Source: Candidatus Gastranaerophilales bacterium (GTDB taxonomy: Bacteria > Cyanobacteriota > Vampirovibrionia > Gastranaerophilales > Gastranaerophilaceae). From it: a stretch of DNA of 64,000 nucleotides. Under the pieces are notes generated by a model, which had not been told where the DNA came from, did no database searches, and was given only the letters and a program-made list of their open reading frames with translations. Position 1 is the stretch's first letter; the number at the start of each line of letters is the position of its first letter. The translations under genes were made by a program, and so were the position numbers. Below are positions 46,441-55,524 of the stretch, piece after piece. Location: the NCBI GenBank assembly GCA_944323425.1, contig CALUSL010000003.1, positions 58,518 through 122,517 on the forward strand, written 5' to 3'.

Positions 46441-46866
46441 ATGGAAATTGGTTTTAACACTATTCGACAAAATTTGAAAACATCTTTCGGTTCCAAAAAG
46501 CAGGAAGAAGTGGACAAGGCTTTTGATAAAGCAGTGGACGAACTTCTTGAAAAAACCTTCTCCGATAAAAAACAAAATATACCTGAATGCGGAAATTTTA
46601 CACCTGTATACGTTGATATAGACAGCCCTATTGACGACCCGTCGATAAAAAGTGTTCGTTTGCAGATAGAGCCTTCTGTATATGACACCAGAACAAGAAA
46701 GCTGACAGTCATTACTTCTATATATGAAGATGACAAATCCTGCGCTATGCTTGCTGCAAAAGGTAACAATTTCGCTATGAAAGCTGTTTTGAAAGACAAA
46801 ATCGGACTTCAGGAGCTTGTGAAAAAGACAGTTGAAGAAACTATGCCGGCTTTTGAAGCGGATTAA
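46441..46866 (+). CDS. Unknown protein paired with the RelA/SpoT-like gene
   Basis: A 141-residue soluble protein starting MEIGFNTIRQNLKTSFGSKK. A helical N-terminus (KKQEEVDKAFDKAVDELLEK) precedes a mixed alpha/beta domain (about 55-130). AGGAGTAA lies just before the ATG, and only 21 bp separate it from the upstream gene, so the two are one transcript. A toxin-antitoxin or regulator relation is possible but unproven. No family recognised. Confidence 0.7.
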   Translation: MEIGFNTIRQNLKTSFGSKKQEEVDKAFDKAVDELLEKTFSDKKQNIPECGNFTPVYVDIDSPIDDPSIKSVRLQIEPSVYDTRTRKLTVITSIYEDDKSCAMLAAKGNNFAMKAVLKDKIGLQELVKKTVEETMPAFEAD

Positions 46867-47163
46867 TATATTTTTCTAAGTGTTCTTTTATTTTTATCCC
46901 CGACACTGTATTTATTCTATTCCCGTGTGCGGCGTAGACTGTTCGCCGGTATTGTGTTTTATTTATCCGTCATTGCTGATTTATTTGGCTGCTTTTCTTC
47001 AATCCGGAATTAAAGGGCTTGACGTTGAGGCGTTTAAATTGGACAATAGTCTTAAAGTGCTCCGGTGCAATATCTGCAATTGTTTATATAACAGCCCCGG
47101 AAAGTTCGGCGTTTTGCAGAGCAGCGGTGACTTAAAGACTACAGGATGGAGAATATATAATAT
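46867..47163. other. Intergenic stretch, nothing recognised
   Basis: About 300 bp between the unknown gene and ffh. I looked for an SRP RNA and a tRNA and saw neither. A short frame overlapping the ffh start has no ribosome site and crosses into ffh. Confidence 0.5.
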
Positions 47164-48543
47164 ATGTTTGACAGTTTATCAGACAAACTACAGGATATAA
47201 TCAGGAAAACAGCCGGCAGTGACAAACTCACAGAAGAAAATATGTCAGATGCTCTGCGTGAAATCAGAAGAGCTCTTCTGGAGGCGGATGTAAACCTTCG
47301 TGTCGTGAAATCGTTTGTTTCTTCTATCAGAGAGCGCGCAGAGGGAGAAGCTGTCGTGAAAGGTGTGGATCCGGCACAGCAGCTCATAAAAATAGTCAAT
47401 GACGAGCTCGTAAAACTTCTCGGGTCAAAAAACGAGCCGCTTAATCTCTCAGGACATCCTAATATAATTATGATGCTGGGATTGCAGGGCTCGGGTAAAA
47501 CGACCTCCAGTGCAAAGCTTGCCGTAAAATTAAAAAAACAGGGCAGAAATCCTCTTCTGGTTGCGTGCGACGTGTACAGACCCGCGGCAATAGCACAGTT
47601 AAAAACACTCGGACAACAGACGGGAACAGAAGTTTTCACTATAGACAACTGTCAGGATGTCAGACATATTGCGGAAAGTGCTGTAGAATATGCTAAAAAT
47701 AACGGTTTTAATACTGTTATTCTCGATACCGCCGGCAGATTGCAAATAGATACGGACATGATGGCAGAGCTTTTGATTCTGGACAGATTGCTTGCTCCGC
47801 AGGAAAAACTTCTCGTTATTGATGCAATGACAGGTCAGGAGGCAGTTAATGTTGCGGAAAACTTCAATGCCCAGCTTGAAATTACCGGTCTTGTTTTAAC
47901 AAAACTGGATGGCGACTCCAGAGGCGGCGCTGCGTTGAGTATTGTGCATTGTACAAACAAACCGATAAAACTGACGGGTGTCGGGGAAAAGCTCGATGCG
48001 CTTCAGGATTTTTATCCTGAGAGAATGGCAACAAGAATTCTCGGCATGGGGGATATTGTATCACTTGTTGAAAAAGCTCAGGAAAACTTTGACCTTAAAC
48101 AGGCACAGGAACTTGAGAAAAAGATGCGCAAAGCTGAATTTTCTTACAACGACTTTTTGAATATTCAAAAACAGATGAAAAATTTCGGCTCCATTGACCA
48201 GATACTCGGAATGCTGCCTATACCCGGGCTGAAAAAGGATGACAGACAGCTGATTGCGTCGGAGGGTGAAAAACAGCTAAAAAAAATTGAGGCTTTCATT
48301 AGCAGCATGACTCCTGAAGAGAGAGACAATCCGCAGATTATCAATTCGAGCAGAAAAAAACGTATTGCGAAAGGCTGCGGCATGGATTTGAATCAGGTGA
48401 ATCAGTTCATTACCCAGTTTGACCAGATGAGAAAAATGATGAAGGGGCTTTCGGGCATGACTGACAAGATTAAGAAGGGCAAAATGAAAATGCCAAAAAT
48501 GCCGAAGATGCCCGGGGGCTTTGGCGGAAAACTTCCGTTCTAA
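47164..48543 (+). CDS. ffh: Signal recognition particle protein
   Basis: SRP54 homologue that targets nascent membrane proteins. The 459-residue product has the N domain, the GTPase G domain (LGLQGSGKTTSSAKLA, P-loop at about 106-116; ACDVYRPAAIAQLK; VILDTAGR; LTKLDGDSRGGAALS) and the Met-rich M domain (SRKKRIAKGCGMDLNQVNQF), ending in a KMKMPKMPKMPGG tail. Complete and conserved. Confidence 0.97.
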   Translation: MFDSLSDKLQDIIRKTAGSDKLTEENMSDALREIRRALLEADVNLRVVKSFVSSIRERAEGEAVVKGVDPAQQLIKIVNDELVKLLGSKNEPLNLSGHPNIIMMLGLQGSGKTTSSAKLAVKLKKQGRNPLLVACDVYRPAAIAQLKTLGQQTGTEVFTIDNCQDVRHIAESAVEYAKNNGFNTVILDTAGRLQIDTDMMAELLILDRLLAPQEKLLVIDAMTGQEAVNVAENFNAQLEITGLVLTKLDGDSRGGAALSIVHCTNKPIKLTGVGEKLDALQDFYPERMATRILGMGDIVSLVEKAQENFDLKQAQELEKKMRKAEFSYNDFLNIQKQMKNFGSIDQILGMLPIPGLKKDDRQLIASEGEKQLKKIEAFISSMTPEERDNPQIINSSRKKRIAKGCGMDLNQVNQFITQFDQMRKMMKGLSGMTDKIKKGKMKMPKMPKMPGGFGGKLPF

Positions 48544-48636
48544 GGCAGCTTTCGGAATTTGATGAATTTTTGAAAATTTGTAGACTCAAATTTTTATTGA
48601 AGTATAATTGTAGATGTAGATTAGCGGTGGGGTTTT

Positions 48637-49428
48637 ATGTCTGAAGAAAATATCGTTACTCCCAAAAAGAACATAGATTTTAACTGTGATTTGGCACAGT
48701 CTTTCGGGGTGTACAAAAATGAAACGGATCTGGATTTAATAGATTACATGAGTTCAGTAAATATCTCATGCGGATTTCATTCGGGCGACCCTGTCACAAT
48801 AAAAAAAGTTATCGAATACTGTAAGTATAAAAACAAAGTTATTGGCGCACATATCGGATTTCCTGACATTCAGGGATTCGGATACCGCAAAATTGAGATG
48901 GATGAAGAAGAGATAGAGGCTGTTGTTTTGTATCAGCTCGGCGCACTCGCTTCTTTTGCAAAGGCGTACGGACTGGAAATTGAACATGTTCGTCCTCATG
49001 GCGCTATGTACCGACAGGCTGCAGAAAATATTACGTTTGCTCTTTCTGTGGCAAAGGCGGTTCAAAAATTCAGCAAATGGCTGGTTTACTATGGTGCAGC
49101 AGGTGCGGTGCTCGATAGGGTTGCTGAGGATACAAATATTTGTGTTGCCCGTGAATTGCAGCTGGATAAGATTTACAAGTTTTCAGGCGAAGTTGATTAT
49201 GACCAGCCTGCTTTTGTTGATACAGCCCGTTCAATAAACAGATTAAAAAAACTAATTGAACTTTCTGAAATAGACAATTTCAACGGCGGATTTACAAAAG
49301 TTGAGTTTGATACAATTCATTTTAACAACAGTGCGATGAATTCGATGGAACTTGCGCAGGAAGCGTCAGGAATTATTACGCCGAAACCGGTTAATTACAA
49401 TAACGTAGAGGCTTCGGGCTGGGTATAG
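48637..49428 (+). CDS. pxpA: 5-oxoprolinase subunit A (LamB/YcsF family)
   Basis: PxpA with PxpB and PxpC hydrolyses 5-oxoproline to glutamate using ATP. The 263-residue product shows IDFNCDLAQSFGVYKNE, SSVNISCGFHSGDPVTI, VIGAHIGFPDIQGFGYRKI and HVRPHGAMYRQA, the family blocks. The usual DLNCDLGES reads DFNCDLAQS. PxpB and PxpC are not in this window, so activity depends on genes elsewhere. It is 18 bp upstream of yvcK and likely heads that operon. Confidence 0.88.
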   Translation: MSEENIVTPKKNIDFNCDLAQSFGVYKNETDLDLIDYMSSVNISCGFHSGDPVTIKKVIEYCKYKNKVIGAHIGFPDIQGFGYRKIEMDEEEIEAVVLYQLGALASFAKAYGLEIEHVRPHGAMYRQAAENITFALSVAKAVQKFSKWLVYYGAAGAVLDRVAEDTNICVARELQLDKIYKFSGEVDYDQPAFVDTARSINRLKKLIELSEIDNFNGGFTKVEFDTIHFNNSAMNSMELAQEASGIITPKPVNYNNVEASGWV

Positions 49429-49446
49429 TATAAGGATAGGGGGAGT

Positions 49447-50757
49447 GTGTTGAAGAATCCGTGGAACAAGTTTAGAATGCCGAAGGATGCAGGCTGGCTG
49501 CTTCCGGGGCTGCAGATAAAAAGATGGTTTGTGCTGATTATTCTCGGTACTTTTTTCAGCCTTCTCGGGGTTGCTATACTTTTTAACCTGAGACCGTTGT
49601 ATTTTATTGTCGGAATTATAAAATACGTTGCTGTTACTATACATCATGAGCTTATTGCAATTGCTTTAATAATACTCGGTGCATATTGTTTTCTTAAAGG
49701 ATGGAAGCATACAAACTACTCTATTCTTGATTTGAGTCAGGAAAGAGACCGGCATGCGATTCTCGAGGTCCTCTACAGAAGAAGAAAACTGAATTATGGA
49801 CCGAAAATTGTGGCAATCGGCGGCGGCACAGGTCTGTCGACAATGCTTAAGGGAATAAAAAAAATTACGAACAACATTACAGCTGTCGTCACAGTCGGGG
49901 ATGACGGAGGAAGTTCGGGCCGTCTCAGGGAAGAAATGGGCGTTCTGCCTCCCGGCGATATAAGAAACTGTATTGCTGCTCTTGCTGATGATGAGGATCT
50001 TGTAACAAAACTCTTCCAGTATCGTTTCAAAACCGGCGAGGGACTCGAAGGACACAGCTTCGGAAACCTGTTTCTGACAGCGCTTTGTGCAATCACCGGC
50101 GATATGGTCAGAGCTGTTAAAGAATCGTCCAAAGTTCTTTCTATACGCGGACGCGTGCTCCCCTCTACGCTTGATGATATGAGACTTGTGGCAGAGATGG
50201 AGGACGGCTCTATTGTTAAGGGTGAATCCATTATTCCCGAGACCGGAAAGAAAATTGTTCGTTTGTTTACTGATCCGAAAGAATGTAAGGCTCTGCCTGA
50301 AGTCATAGATGCAATAAATCACGCGGATATGATTATACTTGGACCGGGAAGTCTTTTTACAAGCGTTATACCTAACCTTTTAATAAAAGAAATATCTCAT
50401 GCAATCTCAAACTCAAAAGCTAAAAAGGTATATATATGTAATATAATGACGCAACCCGGAGAGACCACGGATTTTACGGCTTCAGACCATGTCCGAGCTA
50501 TTCTTGAACATGCGGTATATCCAAATATTATAGACACAGTGATAGTGAACGATTCTCTTCCGGATGACATATCTCCTGATTACAAGAAATCAAATTCCTA
50601 TCCTGTAGTGAACGATATTGAGGCAATTAAAAAGCTCGGAATAAATACGGTAAAGACGAGACTCTATGAAGAAAATGCTGAAAAATATGTGAGACATTCA
50701 CCCGGACGCCTCGCCAGAGCTATTTATTACTGGTATAAAAAATCACAGAAAAAATAG
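49447..50757 (+). CDS. yvcK: YvcK/CofD-like gluconeogenesis-factor protein
   Basis: A 436-residue protein with two N-terminal membrane helices (about 26-47 and 52-78) and a YvcK/GlmR domain: PKIVAIGGGTGLSTMLKGIK, VGDDGGSSGRLREEMG, PPGDIRNCIAALAD and GPGSLFTSVIPNLL. YvcK binds UDP-GlcNAc and links carbon supply to cell-wall synthesis in Bacillus. A membrane-anchored form is known in Gram-negative lineages. The start is GTG 49447 or TTG 49450; GGGGGAG lies very close to the first, favouring the TTG. It is 11 bp upstream of panB. Confidence 0.9.
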   Translation: MLKNPWNKFRMPKDAGWLLPGLQIKRWFVLIILGTFFSLLGVAILFNLRPLYFIVGIIKYVAVTIHHELIAIALIILGAYCFLKGWKHTNYSILDLSQERDRHAILEVLYRRRKLNYGPKIVAIGGGTGLSTMLKGIKKITNNITAVVTVGDDGGSSGRLREEMGVLPPGDIRNCIAALADDEDLVTKLFQYRFKTGEGLEGHSFGNLFLTALCAITGDMVRAVKESSKVLSIRGRVLPSTLDDMRLVAEMEDGSIVKGESIIPETGKKIVRLFTDPKECKALPEVIDAINHADMIILGPGSLFTSVIPNLLIKEISHAISNSKAKKVYICNIMTQPGETTDFTASDHVRAILEHAVYPNIIDTVIVNDSLPDDISPDYKKSNSYPVVNDIEAIKKLGINTVKTRLYEENAEKYVRHSPGRLARAIYYWYKKSQKK

Positions 50758-50768
50758 AGGTAAAAATC

Positions 50769-51632
50769 ATGTCAGCCGAAGTAAAAACAAAAAAAATAAC
50801 AATAAACACTTTGCTAAAAAGAAAAAAGGACGGTCAGAAAATCACAATGCTGACTGCATATGATTTTTCTACGGCAAAGTATTTTGATGAAGCAGGTATT
50901 GATACAATTCTTGTCGGAGATTCTCTCGGAATGGTTGTGCTCGGGTATGACTCAACCCATCATGTCACAATGGAAGAGATGAAAATTTTCACCTCTGCTG
51001 TGTGCCGCGGAGCGAAGAGTTCTTTTGTCGTAGCTGATATGCCGTTTTTGAGCTATCAGGTTTCGGTTGAAGAAGCATTGAAAAATGCGGGTGAACTGAT
51101 AAAAGCAGGCGCAAGCGCTGTAAAACTCGAAGGCGGAGATGATTTTATCGTGAATGTTGTATCAAGAATGCATGATACAGGAATCCCTGTTGTTGCCCAT
51201 CTCGGGTTTACGCCGCAGTATCTGCATGTTCTCGGCGGATATAGAATACAGGGAAAATCTATGGAGGCAGCTGAATTTATACTGGAGCAAGCGAAAAAAC
51301 TCGAAAAAGCCGGTGCCTGCGCTCTTGTGCTGGAGATGGTTCCGGAGGAAGCTGCAAAATATATTACGGAAAATTTGACCATACCGACTATCGGTATTGG
51401 TGCGGGAAGGTACACTGACGGTCAGGTGCTTGTCTGCGACGATATCCTAGGAAAATATTCCGAGATGACGCCGAAGTTCGCAAGAAAATATTCGGATTTA
51501 AAAACAGAAATAACTAATGCTGCAAAATCCTATATCAGCGATGTTACCTCAGGTGCTTTTCCTGCGGAAAACGAGATATTCCATTTGTCTGAAGAGGAGG
51601 CGAGCAAACTTGAATCTTGTTGTTGTAAATAA
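50769..51632 (+). CDS. panB: 3-methyl-2-oxobutanoate hydroxymethyltransferase
   Basis: First committed step of pantothenate synthesis, making ketopantoate. The 287-residue product has ITMLTAYDFSTAKYFDEAGI, ILVGDSLGMVVLGYDST, VKLEGGDDF, GHLGFTPQ-type AHLGFTPQYLHVLGGYRIQG and IGIGAGRYTDGQVLVCDD. The C-terminal tail is Cys-rich (ESCCCK). It overlaps panC by 23 bp. Confidence 0.96.
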   Translation: MSAEVKTKKITINTLLKRKKDGQKITMLTAYDFSTAKYFDEAGIDTILVGDSLGMVVLGYDSTHHVTMEEMKIFTSAVCRGAKSSFVVADMPFLSYQVSVEEALKNAGELIKAGASAVKLEGGDDFIVNVVSRMHDTGIPVVAHLGFTPQYLHVLGGYRIQGKSMEAAEFILEQAKKLEKAGACALVLEMVPEEAAKYITENLTIPTIGIGAGRYTDGQVLVCDDILGKYSEMTPKFARKYSDLKTEITNAAKSYISDVTSGAFPAENEIFHLSEEEASKLESCCCK

Positions 51633-52470
51633 AATTTCTGAATTAAGAGAGAAAGTTAAAAATTTTAAAAAAGAAGGAAAAAGCGTGGGGCTTGTGCCTA
51701 CGATGGGCTGCCTGCATGAGGGACATGCTTCACTGATTAGAACATCTGCTTCGAAGTGTGATGTGACGGTTGTTTCAGTGTTTGTAAATCCAGTACAATT
51801 CGGACCGAATGAAGATTACGACAAATATCCGAGAACTCTTGACAGCGACAGAGAGCTTGCTGAAAAAAATGGTGCAGCTATTATCTTTGCTCCGTCTGTT
51901 GCTGAGATGTATCCGGGAATGCAAAAATTTTCAGATATTACAATGGTTGCCCCTCCGTTCGGGCTGGTGGATATGATGTGCGGAAAATCAAGAACAGGAC
52001 ATTTTGACGGAGTATGCACGGTTGTATCAAAACTCTTTAATATTGTTCAGCCTGATTTTGCGTTTTTCGGGATGAAAGATATACAACAGCTTTATATTAT
52101 AAAAAAGATGGTTGCTGATTTGAATTTTCCGATAGAAATCATACCATGCCCGCTTGTTCGTGAGGAAAGCGGACTGGCTTTGAGTTCAAGAAACAAATAT
52201 TTATCTGAAAATGACCGCGAAATAGCGGTTTCTATAAGCAAATCACTTTTTGCTATACAAAATGCAGTAAAAAATGGTATAATTGATACAAAGAAACTGT
52301 TTGACGCAGCGATTACGGTTATGGATAGAAGAGTAGAGCCCGAGTATATAGAGTTTGTTGACAGAGAGACTTTTGAACCGGTGGATACTATAAAAAGACC
52401 TGCTATAGCGGCGGTTGCAGCTAGAGTAAACAGTGTCAGACTGATTGATAACATAATCATCGGAGATTAA
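51610..52470 (+). CDS. panC: Pantothenate synthetase
   Basis: Joins pantoate and beta-alanine with ATP. The 286-residue product has LVPTMGCLHEGHASLI (HIGH-like motif), VSVFVNPVQFGPNEDY, GHFDGVCTVVSKLFN, FGMKDIQQLYIIKKM and GLALSSRNKYLS. I start at TTG 51610, since GAGGAGG lies 9 bp upstream and the protein then begins NLVVVNKISELREKV as in the family; the frame is open further upstream inside panB. It ends 1 bp before the next gene. Confidence 0.95.
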   Translation: MNLVVVNKISELREKVKNFKKEGKSVGLVPTMGCLHEGHASLIRTSASKCDVTVVSVFVNPVQFGPNEDYDKYPRTLDSDRELAEKNGAAIIFAPSVAEMYPGMQKFSDITMVAPPFGLVDMMCGKSRTGHFDGVCTVVSKLFNIVQPDFAFFGMKDIQQLYIIKKMVADLNFPIEIIPCPLVREESGLALSSRNKYLSENDREIAVSISKSLFAIQNAVKNGIIDTKKLFDAAITVMDRRVEPEYIEFVDRETFEPVDTIKRPAIAAVAARVNSVRLIDNIIIGD

Positions 52471-52471
52471 T

Positions 52472-53398
52472 GTGAAAAAATCAAATGAATGCTTCTTTAG
52501 ACTAAAAAAAGCCATAAATATTCTGGTTTGTATTTGTCTTTTGATGTCTATTTTGTTTTTCGTGTACTGGCTTGTTATCAGTATGCATATTATTATCCCT
52601 CCGTTTATCAATGCTTTTTTTATGTTTTTCAATAATATAATTGAGTCAGCTATTAAAGGTTCTCCTGTTTATGACAAACTCGTCATACTGATTCCGATAA
52701 TAGTGTCTTTTATATTTATCATTCTGACTTATGCACTGAACTGTCTTTCAACTTATGTTGAAACAACACACAAACAGTATATAGAATATCAGAACAGACA
52801 GAAAAAATTGCTGGAAGAAACTATTAATAATCAGCTGAAACAGGCTTTTATCACAGAATTATCAAATTCAAATTATATCCTGATAAAACTAAAAATAGAT
52901 GTCTCAGAGCAGGAATCATATCTGCATCAGTATGATGACCCGATAAATCTTGATATATTGAAGAAAAAGATTACGGGTGAAATACTGGAAAGAACATCTT
53001 CTCCTTATATTACTGATAAGGGGCTTGATCGCACAAACGTTTATTTTCTTACAACATCACCGGCTCATTCACCCGAGGTTTTTAAAGTTATTGTGGATAA
53101 CTCGATTGATGTAATCGGGAAAAATATGAATGACCGCGTAAGCGTTAGCTTTTTCTGCGGCGCGGAACTTTATGATATGGAACAGGAAACTCCTGAAAAA
53201 CTGGCGACGCTTGAACGTGTATTGAATCTTGGACTGAAAAACAGAATAATAGTACCAGACAGGTTTAAAACATATTTTTCAGAATTGTATCCGGATTTCT
53301 TTACGTTTAAAAATGCCGGTGAGTATAACCTTGTCGGAACTACGTACAAAAGTGCCTACACCTCTGTATATGCGCTACAGCGTAAAAAGAGATTTTAG
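52472..53398 (+). CDS. Membrane protein with possible cyclase-like C-terminal domain
   Basis: A 308-residue protein starting with GTG at 52472, one base after the panC stop. Two membrane helices (about 14-38 and 65-90) and a coiled-coil segment (KQYIEYQNRQKKLLEETINN) precede a soluble C-terminal domain of 190 residues. Its pattern, YILIKLKIDVSEQ near the start and a late IIVPDRFKTYFSELY followed by FKNAGEYNLVG, resembles class III nucleotide cyclase or GGDEF-related folds, but catalytic residues are not evident. Function is unknown and the fold call is speculative. Confidence 0.75.
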   Translation: MKKSNECFFRLKKAINILVCICLLMSILFFVYWLVISMHIIIPPFINAFFMFFNNIIESAIKGSPVYDKLVILIPIIVSFIFIILTYALNCLSTYVETTHKQYIEYQNRQKKLLEETINNQLKQAFITELSNSNYILIKLKIDVSEQESYLHQYDDPINLDILKKKITGEILERTSSPYITDKGLDRTNVYFLTTSPAHSPEVFKVIVDNSIDVIGKNMNDRVSVSFFCGAELYDMEQETPEKLATLERVLNLGLKNRIIVPDRFKTYFSELYPDFFTFKNAGEYNLVGTTYKSAYTSVYALQRKKRF

Positions 53399-53452
53399 GA
53401 TTTGAAAAAAACTTGTGTCTTTGGAAAAAGTTTTTTTTATATAAAAATTATG

Positions 53453-53485
53453 AGCCCGAATGATTTATTTCATTCGGGCTTTTTA
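53453..53485. terminator. Terminator closing the pxpA-panC operon
   Basis: AGCCCGAATGA (53453-53463) pairs perfectly with TCATTCGGGCT (53470-53480) around TTTATT; T5 follows on the plus strand. It can also serve the convergent gene. Confidence 0.88.
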
Positions 53486-53507
53486 GTTTTAATGTTTTAA
53501 GAGGAGA

Positions 53508-53939
53508 TTACAAATTATATTTCGAAATATCCTCAAAATAGCGTTGTAAAGCCATATATCCGTTGTAAATTTCATTTGTAATCATTGTATAGCGGTTGGC
53601 TTCCAAAAATCTCAATTCCTTGCCTCTGATTTGAATGATATTATCTGCATCCGCTTTCAGAGCTTTGTCAAGCGAAACAGACCATTTTTTCAGAAGAGCA
53701 AGCTCTTCGTTTATCTGTTTAATAGTAGAGTATTCAAGTGTGTTAAAGTCATATTTTCCCAGCAGCGCTTTTTCCTGAAGGGTGATAGGACTTTTTATAA
53801 CGGGTGTGCCGTAGATTTTTTTGATAACCATATAATTGTCAGCGACGAGAGTGTGAGACAAAGGCACTTCACCTTTGGCAAGCATTGCTGAAGTGCTGAG
53901 ACTGCTGAACTTTTCATGTTCATCAGACAGCGCGCTCAA
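53508..53939 (-). CDS. Unknown helical protein, start disrupted
   Basis: A soluble, mostly helical 143-residue protein from a TTG start, with no ribosome site there. The same frame stays open upstream and reads KINDRFNFTRIDNIHTQQTN before MSALSDEHEKF, which looks like genuine protein. An ATG at 54018 begins MTDGG but runs out of frame after a G6 tract (plus-strand C6, 54004-54009). One base fewer there would give a continuous 169-residue protein. It sits convergent to the pan operon and divergent from the filament-like genes. No family recognised. Confidence 0.65.
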   Translation of the reverse strand: MSALSDEHEKFSSLSTSAMLAKGEVPLSHTLVADNYMVIKKIYGTPVIKSPITLQEKALLGKYDFNTLEYSTIKQINEELALLKKWSVSLDKALKADADNIIQIRGKELRFLEANRYTMITNEIYNGYMALQRYFEDISKYNL

Positions 53940-54288
53940 ATTCGTCTGCTGTGTATGGATGTTATCTATTCTCGTAAAATTAAACCTGTCGTTAATTTTT
54001 CTGCCCCCCGTCAGTCATATGATTTATATTAATAATATATTACTCCAAAAATTTTGTCATGTGTCTATATAGATTTGTAAAGCTTGACTTTTCAGAAAAA
54101 TTTATTAACCTGAAAATGCGCTGATATCAGCTATTATGAAGGTTAGAAACGTGTAGTTTATGCATCTTTGGATTACATACTTATGGTTAATTTGTAACAG
54201 TTTCTTAATATTTAAACAAAAAACCTAAAGTTTTGTTCTACAAGTGTCGACTATAAGAACAGATATGCAACAATAAGGAGTATTAAAT
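53940..54288. other. Divergent intergenic region with disrupted 5' coding part
   Basis: The first 80 bp are probably the original start of the minus-strand gene (see 54004-54018). The rest is AT-rich and should hold the promoter for the 54289 gene, whose ATG has AAGGAG 8 bp upstream. Confidence 0.5.
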
Positions 54289-55302
54289 ATGGGATTGGCA
54301 GCATCTCAAGCAAGATTTTTAGGACTGACCGCACGAAAAACAAACGTCGAGTATGAAGGTCAGCAGGTTAACCAGCAGCGTACAGCACTGGCAAACCAGA
54401 GTGCCAATTTGTTCAATGAAATGCTGACCCTCGAAGTTCCTACTCCTCCTATGGCAAATGATTATTCAAAAAGCGAATATGTGTTTACAAATCAGGCTAC
54501 CTCAGAACAGGTTACAATCAGCAGTATCTTGAAAAACCCCGTAGAAGATGGTCAGCAGCAAACATACACAGTTGACGGTACTATAGACAGAGCAGATTAC
54601 GCATCTTCTGCAATCAACCTTGTCTACAACGGTACCGGAAACAACGGATATAACGTCAAGGCTGACGGTGATCCTGTTAAATATTCTATCAGTATAGGCG
54701 GCAGAGATTATCTTGAATTGACCGGACCTGCAATGTGCGCAGCTCTTGTCGACAAGTTCAATAGTGCTCCGAACTCAAACGGAAACAACAGCGCTGATGA
54801 CCTTTTCTATCAGTATACAAATACTCAGACCGGTATTACATACTACATCAACGCTACAACAACAGGCTTTGACCCCTCAATGGATTCATTCCCTGCAGAA
54901 CTTCAGGTGTATTCTGCAGAAACATACACAAGAGAAGATTCATTCCACGTTGACAATGCTACTCTCACAAACGCTGCAGACGGAACAGGACGTTTTACGA
55001 CAATTACCTTCACAGACCCTGACACAGGTGAAGAAATTACCTGCTCTATGACTATGCAGACAACTCAGGATGATGATGCATTTGACGAAGCAATGGACGA
55101 ATATAATGCTAAAAAAGCTGAGTATGACAAACGTATTGCTGAAATAGACGCCCAGACCGTAATTATTCAGCAGCAGGACAAAAACCTCGAGCTTCACCTG
55201 AACCAGCTCGACACAGAACAGCAGGCTATCCAGACAGAGTTGGATGCAGTTAAGAAAGTTATCGATAAGAACATTGAAGAAACATTCAAAACATTTGCAT
55301 AA
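54289..55302 (+). CDS. Filament-like protein A with paired terminal helices
   Basis: A 337-residue protein. The N-terminal 50 residues (MGLAASQARFLGLTARKTNV, then EYEGQQVNQQRTALANQSAN) and the C-terminal 70 residues (LDTEQQAIQTELDAVKKVID, then KNIEETFKTFA) are strongly helical heptad sequences. The middle (about 55-255) is Thr/Asn/Tyr-rich and beta-like, with YYINATTTGFDP. It is clearly paralogous to the gene at 55525, with near-identical N-termini. There is no Sec signal. The layout is like flagellar axial proteins, where both ends pair to form the core; that comparison is inference. It ends with its own terminator. Confidence 0.85.
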   Translation: MGLAASQARFLGLTARKTNVEYEGQQVNQQRTALANQSANLFNEMLTLEVPTPPMANDYSKSEYVFTNQATSEQVTISSILKNPVEDGQQQTYTVDGTIDRADYASSAINLVYNGTGNNGYNVKADGDPVKYSISIGGRDYLELTGPAMCAALVDKFNSAPNSNGNNSADDLFYQYTNTQTGITYYINATTTGFDPSMDSFPAELQVYSAETYTREDSFHVDNATLTNAADGTGRFTTITFTDPDTGEEITCSMTMQTTQDDDAFDEAMDEYNAKKAEYDKRIAEIDAQTVIIQQQDKNLELHLNQLDTEQQAIQTELDAVKKVIDKNIEETFKTFA

Positions 55303-55319
55303 ATAATACTCCGATTCTT

Positions 55320-55357
55320 CCGGCTCTTGAATATATATCCGGAGCCGGTTTTATTTT
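55320..55357 (+). terminator. Terminator after filament-like gene A
   Basis: CCGGCTC (55320-55326) with GAGCCGG (55342-55348), then TTTTATTTT. Confidence 0.85.
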
Positions 55358-55524
55358 AAAATACACCGGACGTATGATTTTGAATTGAAAAACTTTAAAA
55401 CCCCCGAAAAAGCAGATATAATAAGGAAGTAAAATAAATTAATATATAATACGAGAAATATTGACTAATTTTAGAAAATCATTAAACACGAAATAGGAAG
55501 TTACAAAATACGGAGAATACGAAT

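Noticed and set aside
46867..47200. SRP RNA or small gene upstream of ffh
   Set aside because: The GGAA and AGCAGC elements present are too far apart for the SRP RNA tip loop, and the overlapping frame runs into ffh without a start signal.
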